DNA from: Methylotenera sp.
GTDB lineage: Bacteria; Pseudomonadota; Gammaproteobacteria; Burkholderiales; Methylophilaceae
NCBI GenBank assembly: GCA_021732365.1
Contig: JAKFVD010000002.1
Location: forward strand, 1-64,000
DNA: 64,000 nt
Direction of reading: 5' to 3'
Position 1 is the stretch's first letter, and each line of letters begins with the position of its first letter. The position numbers and the translations under genes are program-made. A model generated the notes under the pieces. The model searched no databases. It had not been told where the DNA came from and saw only the letters and a list, made by a program, of their open reading frames with translations. Of the stretch, positions 7,137 to 17,811 are shown piece by piece.

Positions 7137-9875
7137 TTAACAAAATACCTGTTTCCAAAGTTTAGTTACCGCAGCAATGTATTCTTTCACTGAGTACACT
7201 TCAACCCTGCTATGTGCCACACCTTGCAACTTAAGCGCATGTTGTATTTTGCGATACTCTCTGTAAGCAATCACCACATTTTCTGCAGCTTGCACTTCAA
7301 TAATATTGAGTGACGCTAGTAGTTTTAGCAATGCAATATTACCAATATTTTCGCTTAATTCCGGGTGTTGTTTTGTATGCGCTAGCACCAAAAACTGCAC
7401 TAAAAATTCCACATCAATAATGCCGCCAGCATCATGCTTAATATCAAATTGGCCCAGATGCGGTTTGTGACTGGCGCGCATTTTTTCGCGCATTTCTATT
7501 ACCGATTTTTTGAGCGTTTCACTATCGCGCTGCTGGCTTAACACTTCAACACACACTTGCTCAAATGCGCTGCCGATATTGGCATCGCCTGCAATCCATC
7601 GTGCGCGGGTCAAGGCTTGATGCTCCCACACCCATGCTTTAGTCAGTTGATAGTCTTTAAAGGCGGCAATGCTACTTACCAGCAGTCCACTGTTGCCATC
7701 TGGACGTAACTGTAAATCGGTTTCATACAGCAAGCCTGCATTGGTCAGGCTGTTAAACCAGTTATTAATACGTTGCGCAAAACGGGCATAAATTTCGCTG
7801 GCTTCTGATGCATTATCATCATAAAGAAAGATGATATCTAAATCCGACATATAGCCAAGCTCTTTACTGCCCAGCTTGCCATAGCCAATCACAGCAAATT
7901 TGGGCGTAGAGATATGCTTAAATTTCAGGCTATCCCAAATGGTTTGCAGGCTTACTTGCAGAATCACATCGGCTGAATTACTTAAATAATCCGATAAGAT
8001 TTCCAGTGGCAACGCGCCTGCCACATCCTGTGCAGCGAATTTTAAAATGGTGGCATGCTTAAAGTGACGCATGGCGTCCATCTGCGCTTCGGTATCACCC
8101 TGCAAATGTTGCATTTTTTCGGTCAAATTTAGTGTTAAGTCTGCAAAATCTGGCTCTTCGTACAAGGTGCGCGAATCTAATAACTCATCCAACAAAATAG
8201 GATGCGCCGATAAATATTGCGCTAACCAAGGGCTGGCGGCGCACAGTTTAATCACCAGATTCAACGCCTGCGGATATTCAGCTAACAGCGCTAAATAACT
8301 GGCGCGGCGGCAAATATTTTCTAGCAAACTTATAGTACGGAGTAAGGCGATATCGCTATTTTCTTCTTCTGCTGCAATCTCAATCACCAAAGGCATCAAG
8401 CGATCAAAACGTTGGCGGCTACTTTCAGGCAATTGCTGATAGCGGCTACTGGTGCGCAGCATTTTTAAGCGTTGCAATGCTTCGTTGGCATCGGCATAAC
8501 CCAAGTCTGATAGGGCTTGCAAAGCAATATTAGGCTCAAGCGTTTGTTGCCACAGCGTCTGATAAAGTGATGCTTTATTAGACGTTTGAGATGAATTCGC
8601 GCTAGGCGCTTCAGCATTAAAGGTAGCATCAAAATGTTGCTGTACGATTTGCCTGTGCTTATTCAACTGCACTAAAAAACTGTCCCAATCGGCAAACAGC
8701 ATGGCCTTGGCGATAAGCGAACGCGGCACTTCATTTTTGGGCAAATCCTGCGTTTGCTGGTCGTCTATATACATCAGGCGATGTTCTAGGTTTCTTAAAA
8801 ACGCATATGCTGCAGTTAGTTCGCTCACCGTTTTTTCAGGCAGTAAGCCCTTGTTTTGCAAAAGCTTTAATACTTGTAGAGTCGGCTTTATTTGTAAGCT
8901 GGTATCCGTTCCGCCGCGAATTAACTGAAAAACCTGCGCAATAAATTCAATTTCGCGAATGCCGCCACGGCCTAATTTAATATTATCTTGCAGACCTTTT
9001 TGCAGCACATCGCGCTGAATTTGCATTTTCAAATCGCGCAGGCTGGTTAAGGCGTTGTAATCCAGATATTTTCTAAATACAAAGGGCTTTAAGAGTTTGG
9101 TCAATTTATCTTTTGGCCCAGCTACTACGCGGCCTTTTATCCACGCATAGCGCTCCCATTCACGGCCATTGTTTTGGTAATACTCTTCCAGCGCATCGCA
9201 ATTGGGCACCAACACGCCTTCAGAGCCAAACGGCCGTAAGCGCATATCCACCCTGAATACAAACCCATCTTCGGTCACATCATCCAGCGCCGCGATAACC
9301 TTTTTACCCAGCTTATTGAAAAAATCTTGATTGCTAATCACATTTGACGCATTTGAGGTTTTGCCTACTGCTTCAAAACTAAAAATCAAATCCACATCAG
9401 ATGAAACATTAAGCTCAACTCCGCCTAACTTGCCCATTCCCACCACAATCATCTGCTGCGGCAATCCAGTATCGCTGCTAGGCTTGCCATAGATGTCTTC
9501 AAGCCAAATCGAGTGAAAATCTACAGCGGTTTGAATGGTGATTTCGGCTAAGTCAGAAGTAGTTTGCATCACCTCATTTAAATCGCACAGTTGATTCAAA
9601 TCGCGATAAATAATCCTGAGCAAAACGCGCTGGCGCAACTGCCTTAAGGCTTTTTTTAGCGTCACTTCGTCATTTATTTTTGCAGCACTTAAAAAGTGTT
9701 GCATGCTCTCAAGCGTATAAGTTTGCGCATGATTTTGTAGCAAATCTTCTAGTATTGAGGCATCTTTTGCCAGCAAACGCCCTGCATATAAACTGCAATA
9801 GACTAAGTGTTGTAATCCAGCCTCAAAACGAGTTGGCGCTTGGGTTTGCGATAAGTATTTATCCAGTGTTAGCAT
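7137..9875 (-). CDS. glnE: Bifunctional glutamine synthetase adenylyltransferase/deadenylase
   Basis: GlnE attaches AMP to, and removes it from, glutamine synthetase in response to PII, setting nitrogen assimilation. Both nucleotidyltransferase domains are visible: the N-terminal deadenylating one with VGMGKLGGVELNVSSDVDLIF (roughly residues 145-166) and the C-terminal adenylylating one with IGYGKLGSKELGYMSDLDII (roughly 660-680), each followed by an LRPxG block (MRLRPFGSEG and LQLRPDGNSG). I start at the ATG that gives MLTLDKYLSQ (912 residues); an in-frame ATG at 9932 would add 19 residues of unlikely sequence and shrink the gap to acsA. The gene is divergent from acsA. Confidence 0.93.
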   Translation of the reverse strand: MLTLDKYLSQTQAPTRFEAGLQHLVYCSLYAGRLLAKDASILEDLLQNHAQTYTLESMQHFLSAAKINDEVTLKKALRQLRQRVLLRIIYRDLNQLCDLNEVMQTTSDLAEITIQTAVDFHSIWLEDIYGKPSSDTGLPQQMIVVGMGKLGGVELNVSSDVDLIFSFEAVGKTSNASNVISNQDFFNKLGKKVIAALDDVTEDGFVFRVDMRLRPFGSEGVLVPNCDALEEYYQNNGREWERYAWIKGRVVAGPKDKLTKLLKPFVFRKYLDYNALTSLRDLKMQIQRDVLQKGLQDNIKLGRGGIREIEFIAQVFQLIRGGTDTSLQIKPTLQVLKLLQNKGLLPEKTVSELTAAYAFLRNLEHRLMYIDDQQTQDLPKNEVPRSLIAKAMLFADWDSFLVQLNKHRQIVQQHFDATFNAEAPSANSSQTSNKASLYQTLWQQTLEPNIALQALSDLGYADANEALQRLKMLRTSSRYQQLPESSRQRFDRLMPLVIEIAAEEENSDIALLRTISLLENICRRASYLALLAEYPQALNLVIKLCAASPWLAQYLSAHPILLDELLDSRTLYEEPDFADLTLNLTEKMQHLQGDTEAQMDAMRHFKHATILKFAAQDVAGALPLEILSDYLSNSADVILQVSLQTIWDSLKFKHISTPKFAVIGYGKLGSKELGYMSDLDIIFLYDDNASEASEIYARFAQRINNWFNSLTNAGLLYETDLQLRPDGNSGLLVSSIAAFKDYQLTKAWVWEHQALTRARWIAGDANIGSAFEQVCVEVLSQQRDSETLKKSVIEMREKMRASHKPHLGQFDIKHDAGGIIDVEFLVQFLVLAHTKQHPELSENIGNIALLKLLASLNIIEVQAAENVVIAYREYRKIQHALKLQGVAHSRVEVYSVKEYIAAVTKLWKQVFC

Positions 9876-9988
9876 GTTATTTTTAAGGTAATATGACGTT
9901 TGACCATTTGTGTTACATCTTACCTTAATCATTATTATAAAAATTATTATGTCATTACGATTAATGACAAATTTGGGAGTTGCGTTGC

Positions 9989-11977
9989 ATGGCTATTGAA
10001 TCTGTTTTAACCGAAAACCGCGTATTTCATCCAAGTGAGGCGTTTAAAGCGCAGGCCAATGTATCTGGCTTAGCCGCTTACAACGCGCTTTGTGCAGAAG
10101 CCGAAGCGGATTATGAAGGTTTTTGGGCAAAATTAGCGCGTGATTTATTGGTTTGGCATAAACCATTTACAAAGACCTTAAATGAATCAGAAGCGCCATT
10201 TTATAAATGGTTTGAAGACGGCGAGTTGAATGTTTCAGTCAACTGTTTGGATAAACACCTAGCCACAATCCCCAATAAAACCGCGATTATTTTTGAAGCC
10301 GATAATGGCGATACTAAGACAGTTAGCTATAAAGAGCTTTATCACCAAGTGTGCCAGTTCGCCAATGGTTTAAAAAAGTTAAATTTGCCTCTTGGCGCGC
10401 GCGTTATTATCTATTTGCCTATGGGCATTGAAGCGATAGTCGCCATGCAAGCTTGCGCGCGCTTAGGCTTAACGCACTCTGTGGTGTTTGGTGGCTTTTC
10501 GGCCAAAAGTTTGAATGAGCGCATGATTGATGCGGGTGCGGTGGCGATTATTACATCGGACGGTCAGTATCGCGGCGGCAAAACATTGCAATTAAAAGCG
10601 GCTGTAGATGAAGGTATTGCTCAAGCCAAAAGTGAGCATGGCTGGGATGGCATTCAAAAAGTGATTGTGCTGAAAAAAACAGGTCAAGATGTGGCTTGGA
10701 ACACAAGAGATATTTGGTGGACTGATTTAATCGCAGGCGAACCTGATACCTGTGAGCCTGTAATGGTGAATGCGGAACATCCGCTATTTTTACTGTATAC
10801 CAGCGGCTCTACAGGTAAACCAAAAGGCGTACAGCATAGCTCTGCAGGTTATTTATTGCACGCCATGAACACCATGCGCTGGACCTTTGATGTAAAACCT
10901 AATGATGTGTATTGGTGTACGGCCGATGTGGGCTGGATTACTGGCCACAGCTATGTGACTTATGGCCCATTGGCGATGGGCACGACACAAGTAGTATTTG
11001 AGGGCATACCCACCTACCCCAATGCTGGCCGGTTTTGGCAAATGATTGAAAAACACAAAGTAAGCATTTTTTACACCGCGCCGACTGCCATTCGCTCATT
11101 GATTAAAACCAGCGAAACCGATGCTAGTACGCACCCTAAACAGTATGATTTAAATAGCTTGCGCTTATTGGGCACAGTGGGCGAGCCAATTAACCCAGAA
11201 GCGTGGATGTGGTACTTTGAGCAAGTAGGCGGCGGCCGTTGCCCTATCGCTGACACTTTCTGGCAAACGGAAACGGGCGGCCATGTCATTACGCCATTGC
11301 CAGGTGCACATGCACTAACGCCTGGCTCTTGCACCATGCCCTTTCCGGGCATTGCCATTGATGTGGTGGACGAAACGGGCAAGGATTTGCCTTGGGGCAC
11401 AGGTGGTTTATTAGTCATTAAAAAGCCATGGCCATCCATGATACGCAACATTTACAACGACCCAGAACGCTTTAAAACCAGCTACTATCCAGTAGATTTA
11501 GGTGGCAAATTGTATTTGGCTGGCGATGGCGCTGTGCGCGATGCCAACACAGGCAATTTCACCATCATGGGTCGCATTGATGATGTGCTGAATGTATCTG
11601 GCCACCGTTTAGGCACAATGGAAATCGAATCTGCACTGGTTTCAAATCCATTAGTGGCAGAAGCCGCTGTTGTTGGCAAGCCGCATGATATTAAAGGCGA
11701 ATCAGTAGTGGCTTATGTGGTGCTAAAAGGCGCCAGACCAACGGGCGAAGACGCCAAAAAAATTGTGGAAAATTTGCGTAACTGGGTTGGAAAAGAAATC
11801 GGCCCAATCGCCAAACCAGATGAAATTCGCTTTGGTGACAATCTGCCTAAAACACGCAGCGGCAAGATCATGCGTAGGCTGCTACGCAGTTTGGCCAAAG
11901 GCGAAGAGATCACTTCTGATATTTCAACCTTAGATAACCCAGCTATACTAGATCAACTGAAAGAAGTCGTTAAGTAA
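9989..11977 (+). CDS. acsA: Acetyl-CoA synthetase
   Basis: AMP-forming acetate-CoA ligase, 662 residues from the ATG preceded by GGGAG nine bases upstream. The adenylate-forming family motifs are all present: [15 protein letters not shown] (A3), WWTDL and [23 protein letters not shown] (A5), YLAGDGA (A7), [16 protein letters not shown] (A8) and [11 protein letters not shown] (A10), whose lysine is the catalytic residue that is silenced by acetylation in related enzymes. It activates acetate to acetyl-CoA via acetyl-AMP. No Pat acetylase, ActP permease or YjcH is adjacent. Confidence 0.95.
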   Translation: MAIESVLTENRVFHPSEAFKAQANVSGLAAYNALCAEAEADYEGFWAKLARDLLVWHKPFTKTLNESEAPFYKWFEDGELNVSVNCLDKHLATIPNKTAIIFEADNGDTKTVSYKELYHQVCQFANGLKKLNLPLGARVIIYLPMGIEAIVAMQACARLGLTHSVVFGGFSAKSLNERMIDAGAVAIITSDGQYRGGKTLQLKAAVDEGIAQAKSEHGWDGIQKVIVLKKTGQDVAWNTRDIWWTDLIAGEPDTCEPVMVNAEHPLFLLYTSGSTGKPKGVQHSSAGYLLHAMNTMRWTFDVKPNDVYWCTADVGWITGHSYVTYGPLAMGTTQVVFEGIPTYPNAGRFWQMIEKHKVSIFYTAPTAIRSLIKTSETDASTHPKQYDLNSLRLLGTVGEPINPEAWMWYFEQVGGGRCPIADTFWQTETGGHVITPLPGAHALTPGSCTMPFPGIAIDVVDETGKDLPWGTGGLLVIKKPWPSMIRNIYNDPERFKTSYYPVDLGGKLYLAGDGAVRDANTGNFTIMGRIDDVLNVSGHRLGTMEIESALVSNPLVAEAAVVGKPHDIKGESVVAYVVLKGARPTGEDAKKIVENLRNWVGKEIGPIAKPDEIRFGDNLPKTRSGKIMRRLLRSLAKGEEITSDISTLDNPAILDQLKEVVK

Positions 11978-12043
11978 ATGGAGGGGTTGATAATATTGGT
12001 TGCATTTATTTTAATCGCTGTGTTTTTAATACGCGGAAACTAA
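11978..12043 (+). CDS. Possible 21-residue membrane micropeptide
   Basis: Directly abutting the acsA stop codon (TAA then ATG) is a short frame coding for a charged N-terminus (MEG), a run of about 16 hydrophobic residues (LIILVAFILIAVFLI) and RGN at the end, the pattern of a single-span membrane peptide. Translation could be coupled to acsA termination. No ribosome binding site is visible and such short frames arise by chance, so this is a candidate only. Confidence 0.25.
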   Translation: MEGLIILVAFILIAVFLIRGN

Positions 12044-12112
12044 ATATAGTTTATATTTTCGCGCACAGACGATGCTAATATTTAGCTTAATATTCAACTC
12101 TGAAAAAGTATC

Positions 12113-13009
12113 ATGAAATTTTTGGTTAAGTTAGCGTTAAAGGTGAGAGGCAGCCTTAACCAAGGCGGTGATTACGGTTATATAACTGCAAAAGAGATGG
12201 GCGGTACGATTCCTAAAGTTATTCACCAAACTTACTATAAGAAAGTTTTACCCCCCGAAATCCAGCAAAATATTGATTATCTCAAATCGATTAATCCAGA
12301 CTGGGAATACAGGTTATATGACGATGCTGATATTGAATCTTACATTGACAAGTATTATCCGCATCTACTGACTATCTACAAAAAAATTAACCCTACATAC
12401 GGGGCGGCGAAAGCAGATTTTTTCAGGTATCTGCTTATTTACAACGAGGGCGGGGTTTATTTAGATATTAAAAGTACCTTAACAATGCCGCTGAATGATG
12501 TTTTGCTACCTACAGACCGTTATTTATTATCACATTGGCAAAATGAGCCTGGTCAAATCCATGCGAATATAGGCCATCAAAATGGGGTAGATCATATTTT
12601 CGGAGAGTTTCAGCAATGGTATGTAGTTGCTGCAAAAGGTCATCCCTTTTTAAAAAGGGTGATAGAAAATATGTGCAATAACATAGAAAAATACAACCCC
12701 TTTATTCATGACACAGGGCAATGGGGTACATTAAATTTAACGGGCCCTATTGCTTACACCGCAGCTATATTGCCATTATTAGAAAAACATCCTCATAGAT
12801 TAGAACGTGACAATTCAAAATATGGGTTTGTTTACAGTATTTTTGAATCAAAAGGCGAACGCTTAGGCCATATCGCGCTATCAAAAAAACATTACACTTT
12901 ATCGAACGAATCCATCATTAAATTAAATTTTGTTTATGACTTTTTATTTAATCTAAGTAAGCCAATAATTATCTTTGCTAAAGATTTTCTGCGTAGTCTT
13001 AAAAAATAA
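12113..13009 (+). CDS. Glycosyltransferase family 32-like protein
   Basis: A 298-residue sugar transferase of the GT32/capsular polysaccharide synthesis type. The hallmark order is seen: IPKVIHQTYY (33-42), NPDWEYRLYDD (61-71), AKADFFRYLLIYNEGGVYLDIKS (about 99-121) with the DxD-like YLDIK that binds nucleotide-sugar and metal, and GPIAYTAAILP late in the protein. Such enzymes decorate lipopolysaccharide, capsule or glycolipids at the cytoplasmic face. It stands alone between acsA and prfC, with no polysaccharide operon nearby, so the acceptor cannot be guessed. Confidence 0.8.
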   Translation: MKFLVKLALKVRGSLNQGGDYGYITAKEMGGTIPKVIHQTYYKKVLPPEIQQNIDYLKSINPDWEYRLYDDADIESYIDKYYPHLLTIYKKINPTYGAAKADFFRYLLIYNEGGVYLDIKSTLTMPLNDVLLPTDRYLLSHWQNEPGQIHANIGHQNGVDHIFGEFQQWYVVAAKGHPFLKRVIENMCNNIEKYNPFIHDTGQWGTLNLTGPIAYTAAILPLLEKHPHRLERDNSKYGFVYSIFESKGERLGHIALSKKHYTLSNESIIKLNFVYDFLFNLSKPIIIFAKDFLRSLKK

Positions 13010-13119
13010 CGCTGTTTAATTTAACACTGCTCAATCTAAAGTTAGATTCAAATAAATCGGCAATCGCATTAGTTGCAATGCTACTGTAAAATGCATATTT
13101 TTACATTTAAGTTTATTGC

Positions 13120-14694
13120 ATGAGTTCGTTACAACAAGAAATCACCCGCCGTCGTACATTTGCCATTATTTCTCACCCTGATGCGGGTAAAACAACGCTC
13201 ACTGAAAAACTATTATGGTTTGGAGGCGCTATTCAAGTTGCAGGCGAAGTGCGTGGCCGTAAAGCGGCACGTCATGCCACATCGGATTGGATGGAGCTAG
13301 AAAAGCAACGCGGCATTTCTGTCACTTCATCCGTGATGCAGTTTCCATATCGCGATCATATGGTGAATCTATTGGATACGCCTGGCCATGATGACTTTTC
13401 GGAAGATACGTATCGCACGTTAACGGCAGTGGATTCCGCTGTAATGGTGATTGACTCTGTTAATGGCGTTGAGGCGCAAACCATTAAGTTATTGAATGTG
13501 TGCCGCATGCGCGATACGCCGATTATCACGTTTATTAACAAGTTAGACCGTGAAAGCCGCGCGCCGATTGAGTTGCTAGATGAGATTGAAACCACACTTG
13601 GCATGGAATGTGCGCCGATGACTTGGCCTATCGGCATGGGTAAATCGTTTCGCGGTGTTTATAACTTAGTGAATGACAGCATTCTGTTTTTTAATCCGCG
13701 CGCCGATAAAGGCACATCTGAGACCATACAGGGCTTAGATAATCCGCGCCTGGATGATTTAATCGGTCGTCAGGCAGGCGAATTGCGTGTTGATATTGAG
13801 TTAGTGCGTGGCGCATCAAATGAATTCAATACCGAGCGTTATTTAAATGGAAAGCAAACGCCTGTGTTTTTCGGTTCTGCGGTGAACAACTTTGGTGTGC
13901 AATCATTACTGGATGCTGTTGTGGATTTATCGCCTGCTCCCCTTACCCGCCAAACTGCAAGTCGTGCAATCCCACCAGATGAGGCAAAATTTTCAGGGTT
14001 TGTCTTCAAGATTCAAGCCAATATGGATCCAAAACACCGTGATCGAATCGCCTTTCTGCGTGTATGCTCAGGCCGTTTTGAGCGTGGCATGAAAATTAAG
14101 CAAGTTTCTACTGGCAAATTAATGGCTGTAAATAACGCCATTACCTTTATGGCGCGCGACCGCACCACCATGGATGAAGCCTATTCTGGCGACATTATCG
14201 GCATCCCCAATCACGGCACGATTAAAGTAGGCGATACATTCAGTGAGGGCGAAGAGCTGAAATTCACTGGCATCCCTTCATTTGCACCTGAGTATTTCCG
14301 CCGTGCACGCTTAAAAAATCCGCTTAAAATGAAGCAGCTGCAAAAAGGCTTACAACAATTGGCTGAAGAAGGCGCTTCACAACTGTTCCGTCCTTTATTA
14401 TCGAATGACTTAATTTTAGGTGCGGTAGGATTATTGCAATTTGACGTAGTTGCGCATCGCTTAGAGCATGAATATGGTGTAGATGTGGTATTTGAAAGCT
14501 ACGACTGCTATACCGCGCGCTGGCTACGCGGTTCAGACACCGATTTGCGTGCTATTGCCGATAAATACGGTTTTAACGTGGGCTTAGATGGTAATGAAGA
14601 ATATGTATACTTAGCACCAAACCGCGTGAACTTACAAATGGCAGAAGAGCGTTACCCTGATATTCAGTTTTTGGCGACCAGAGAAATAAGTTAA
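13120..14694 (+). CDS. prfC: Peptide chain release factor 3
   Basis: RF3, a GTPase of 524 residues (E. coli 529) that removes RF1/RF2 from the ribosome after termination. GTP-binding motifs: G1 [15 protein letters not shown] (18-32), switch region with [13 protein letters not shown]3 [14 protein letters not shown] and G4 NKLDRESR. The C-terminal part ([21 protein letters not shown]) matches the RF3 domain III. It is monocistronic by spacing, with about 110 bases on either side. Confidence 0.95.
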   Translation: MSSLQQEITRRRTFAIISHPDAGKTTLTEKLLWFGGAIQVAGEVRGRKAARHATSDWMELEKQRGISVTSSVMQFPYRDHMVNLLDTPGHDDFSEDTYRTLTAVDSAVMVIDSVNGVEAQTIKLLNVCRMRDTPIITFINKLDRESRAPIELLDEIETTLGMECAPMTWPIGMGKSFRGVYNLVNDSILFFNPRADKGTSETIQGLDNPRLDDLIGRQAGELRVDIELVRGASNEFNTERYLNGKQTPVFFGSAVNNFGVQSLLDAVVDLSPAPLTRQTASRAIPPDEAKFSGFVFKIQANMDPKHRDRIAFLRVCSGRFERGMKIKQVSTGKLMAVNNAITFMARDRTTMDEAYSGDIIGIPNHGTIKVGDTFSEGEELKFTGIPSFAPEYFRRARLKNPLKMKQLQKGLQQLAEEGASQLFRPLLSNDLILGAVGLLQFDVVAHRLEHEYGVDVVFESYDCYTARWLRGSDTDLRAIADKYGFNVGLDGNEEYVYLAPNRVNLQMAEERYPDIQFLATREIS

Positions 14695-14780
14695 CCAGTA
14701 AATTAGCTCAAAATTGACTGTATCAATCACGCCATGTTTATTTAGGCGTTATTAATTTTAAATGTTAAGGAGTTAATCTA

Positions 14781-15653
14781 ATGAAATGGCTCAATACTGT
14801 ATTTTTTTCTGGCATCACCTGCTTAGCTACTTTATTAATCACCTCACAACAAGCCTATGCCGAGCCAAGCCAAATAAGTAAGACTGCTACAAAAATTGAA
14901 GCTAAGCAGGTGTTAAGGAATATAGCGTATGGCCCAAATAGCGCTCAAAAAATGGATATTTACATTCCGCCAAATGTGCACAATGCGAATATTATTTTTA
15001 TGGTACATGGTGGGGCATGGCGCAATGGTGATAAAGCAATGCGTAGTATCGTCAAAAATAAATCACAATTCTGGCTAGCCAAAAATACTATTTTTATATC
15101 AACCAATTACCGCCTGTTGCCAGAGGCCGACCCGCTTACTCAAGCAGAAGATATCGCCAATGCAATCGCCTTTGCACAAACAAAAGCCAGCGAATGGGGC
15201 GGTAATCCTGAAAAAATGATTATGATGGGCCATTCTGCAGGGGCGCATTTAGTCGCATTAATTGCAAGCGCACCACAATTTCAGGCTAAAATAAAACCTA
15301 CTTTAGGCACAGTGCTGCTAGACAGCGCTGCTTTAGACTTGCCTGAATTGATGCGCTCGAGTTCACTGCCTTTGTATCAAAAAGCGTTTGGCAGCGATGA
15401 GGATTACTGGCGAAAAGCTTCACCCTACCACCAACTGAACAAAAAAATTGCTCCCGTACTGATTGTTTGTTCTAGCAGACGTGATATTTCTTGTCAGCAG
15501 GCGCAGGCTTTTTCAAAAAAATTAATCAGCGTGGGTGGTGTAGCTGAAGTACTACCTGTTGACTTGTCGCACCTTCAAATTAATGAGCGATTAGGCTTAC
15601 CAAGCGACTACACTCATAAAGTGGATAATTTCATGACGCATTTAAACGAATGA
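14781..15653 (+). CDS. Secreted alpha/beta hydrolase (esterase-like)
   Basis: A 290-residue protein with a signal peptide (cleavage near AYA/EP, residue 27). It shows the oxyanion-hole HGGAW (76-80), the nucleophile elbow GHSAGAHL with Ser152, a likely acid residue after VLIVCSSRRD, and a histidine in DLSHLQ near the end. This is the pattern of carboxylesterases of the BD-FAE/hormone-sensitive lipase-like group; the substrate is unknown. A second exported hydrolase with the same GHSAGAHL elbow lies 1.1 kb downstream in the opposite direction. AAGGAG just before the ATG gives a good ribosome binding site. Confidence 0.8.
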   Translation: MKWLNTVFFSGITCLATLLITSQQAYAEPSQISKTATKIEAKQVLRNIAYGPNSAQKMDIYIPPNVHNANIIFMVHGGAWRNGDKAMRSIVKNKSQFWLAKNTIFISTNYRLLPEADPLTQAEDIANAIAFAQTKASEWGGNPEKMIMMGHSAGAHLVALIASAPQFQAKIKPTLGTVLLDSAALDLPELMRSSSLPLYQKAFGSDEDYWRKASPYHQLNKKIAPVLIVCSSRRDISCQQAQAFSKKLISVGGVAEVLPVDLSHLQINERLGLPSDYTHKVDNFMTHLNE

Positions 15654-15752
15654 ATCCTAAATAGCCAAGCCTAAAAATAGTCCACTAAGGTCATATTGCC
15701 AATCTATTTGCTTATGCTAGTATCGACTTAAACGTTAACTGACTTCAATAAT

Positions 15753-16757
15753 ATGCATATCATCAATGTAAGTGATTTAACAACACAGTGGAATTGGTTA
15801 CGCGATGAATTTAAACACACGAATGATGAATGGCATCATTACTCAAGTTTAGCGGTTAATTTACCTGCATTTTTACCTAAAAAAGATTCTATCGCGCGCG
15901 TCATTGCCGCTGGCAAAGCTGTAAATTTAGCCCGAAAAAAACCGTCAATTCTGGTTTCTCACGGGCCAAGACCAGCTTTGTATGCTGGCAATCTGGCAAA
16001 AATGCTATGCCCTGAAACACCGCATCTTGTGTATTCATTTAACTTAACAGATTTACCCAGTGGCAAGCAGCATAGCCTGATGACTAGGGCTTTTCAGCAT
16101 CCAACCAAATTTGTGAGTTACTCTAATGTAGAGCGCAAACTATATGCGGATTATTTTGATATTCCAATTGAAAAAATTGATATGCTGCACTGGGCGGTGC
16201 ATGCGCCAAAAGTAGATTTAACTGAAGCGCCAGTAGAGTCTGGGCGCTATATCTGCGCTTTGGGTAGCCAAGGCCGAGATTACGCAACGTTGATTGCTGC
16301 CATGAAAAAACTACCCAATATCAAGCTAGTATTGGTGGCAAGCCCCGACTCTATCGCCGACTTAACCATTCCAGACAATGTAAAAGTTCATACCAATATC
16401 CTATTGGCACAAGCCCACAATATATTAGCGCACAGCGCGTTTATGGTATTACCGTTACGCGACAGCCAAGTGCCTTGCGGTCACGTGACAATTGTTTCTG
16501 CTATGTTTTTTAACAAAGCGATTGTGGTGACCAATTCTTTAGGCGTGCAAGATTATATTTTTGATGATAAAACTGGCCTATTTTGCGAACCTAAAAATGC
16601 CGACGATTTATCCGAAAAAATTAAAACGTTATGGGATGATTCTGTTAAAAACGCCCAGCTTGGTGAAGCTGGGTTGGCATTCGCGCAGGCAAATTGCACA
16701 GAGAAAACAGCGATTAATTACTTTGCAGATTTCATAAACAAACATTCACAAACTTAA
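15753..16757 (+). CDS. Glycosyltransferase, GT-B/GT4-like
   Basis: A 334-residue protein with a Rossmann-type C-terminal half typical of family 4-like transferases: ALGSQGRDYATLIAAMKKLP (about 169-188), LVLVASPDS, HSAFMVLPLRDSQVPCGHVT (about 228-247), and FNKAIVVTNSLGVQDYI with a late GLFCEPKNADDL. The usual EGFG-type E-x7-E motif is replaced by the CGHVTIVSAM region. It would transfer a sugar from a nucleotide donor to an unknown acceptor in the cytoplasm. The gene is convergent with the next hydrolase (12 bases between stops). No polysaccharide export or polymerase genes are nearby. Confidence 0.7.
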   Translation: MHIINVSDLTTQWNWLRDEFKHTNDEWHHYSSLAVNLPAFLPKKDSIARVIAAGKAVNLARKKPSILVSHGPRPALYAGNLAKMLCPETPHLVYSFNLTDLPSGKQHSLMTRAFQHPTKFVSYSNVERKLYADYFDIPIEKIDMLHWAVHAPKVDLTEAPVESGRYICALGSQGRDYATLIAAMKKLPNIKLVLVASPDSIADLTIPDNVKVHTNILLAQAHNILAHSAFMVLPLRDSQVPCGHVTIVSAMFFNKAIVVTNSLGVQDYIFDDKTGLFCEPKNADDLSEKIKTLWDDSVKNAQLGEAGLAFAQANCTEKTAINYFADFINKHSQT

Positions 16758-16769
16758 ATCAAATGAAGT

Positions 16770-17690
16770 TTAAGGCCTGCTTAACTTAACACCTTTTTCA
16801 GGCGTATTTTGTATAAAATCCACCACACCTTTCAGCAACTCACCATCGCCGCGCAGCGGTTTAGCAAGCTTGGCAACCATATCAATATGGCCATAGTTTT
16901 CAAATGTAATCACTTGCACCTGCCCATTATTTTTTTTGATTTTCCTGGCCAAATTGTAGGTATTGCGCGGCCAAACGGTGTTATCTTTTTTGCCCACGGC
17001 AAGCAACATGGGTGGATTTTTACCATCTACAAAGTTAATCGGTTGCGATTTTGGCTGCTCTGCGTCAGAGCCAAATATCGTTTTTAATCGTTCCGACTTT
17101 AAAGGTAAAAAGTCGTATGGGCCTGCTAACCCAATGACGCCTGCAAAATCAGTCGGTTTAAGTGATTGTTTTGCCAAGTATTCTGGATTAACTGCCAACA
17201 TTACCGCAAGGTGTGCACCCGCGGAGTGCCCAGCTAAAAACACTTGATTTGTGTCGCCTTGATATAGCTGGATATTGTCTTTAACCCAGCGTGCTGCTAT
17301 TGCTGGATCTGCCATCAACTCTGGGAATAAAACGTCGGGGTATACCCGATAATCGGGAATAACCACAATAAAGCCATGTGAGGCTAAGGCTTCACCAACA
17401 AATTTATAATCAGCACGTGCGCCAGAATCCCAGCTACCGCCATAAAAAAATATGACCACCTTGCGTTTAGCTGATGGCGCACTATTTTCTAGCGTATTTT
17501 TAGGTAAGTAAATATCGAGTTTTTGTCTGGCTAATTTGCCATAAGCAACCGTTGACTCAAGCTTATAGGCACTTTCTGGCACTAAAGCATTGAGTATTTT
17601 AATGGGGCTGCAAGCTGCAGTTGTCATAACAACTGCCAAGCCGAGTAAAGCTCTAGCTGGTGAAAGCTTATTTTTGATTGAGGTCAGCAC
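16770..17690 (-). CDS. Exported alpha/beta hydrolase, possible lipoprotein
   Basis: A 306-residue hydrolase read from a GTG start. The N-terminal hydrophobic stretch ends MTTAACSP, so Cys27 could be lipidated, though the lipobox is not ideal and a plain signal peptide is possible. Catalytic features: FFYGGSWDSG (81-90, oxyanion hole), GHSAGAHLAVMLA with Ser156, and a late FENYGHIDM that supplies the histidine. It belongs to the same broad carboxylesterase group as the 14781-15653 protein and shares the GHSAGAHL elbow, but the rest differs enough that they are not a recent duplication. Confidence 0.78.
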   Translation of the reverse strand: MLTSIKNKLSPARALLGLAVVMTTAACSPIKILNALVPESAYKLESTVAYGKLARQKLDIYLPKNTLENSAPSAKRKVVIFFYGGSWDSGARADYKFVGEALASHGFIVVIPDYRVYPDVLFPELMADPAIAARWVKDNIQLYQGDTNQVFLAGHSAGAHLAVMLAVNPEYLAKQSLKPTDFAGVIGLAGPYDFLPLKSERLKTIFGSDAEQPKSQPINFVDGKNPPMLLAVGKKDNTVWPRNTYNLARKIKKNNGQVQVITFENYGHIDMVAKLAKPLRGDGELLKGVVDFIQNTPEKGVKLSRP

Positions 17691-17811
17691 TTAGTTTTGT
17701 TTATTGTCGGTTAATTAATGAAGTCAGCAGCACAAATTGCCAATTACTTATACACTAAGAATGAGATTTTAGATGCAAAAAAATGAATGGCAAAACACTT
17801 TTAATCGTTAA

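Noticed and set aside
14781-17690. Recent tandem duplication of hydrolase genes
   Set aside because: Only catalytic motifs are shared; lengths, signal types and the rest of the sequences differ.
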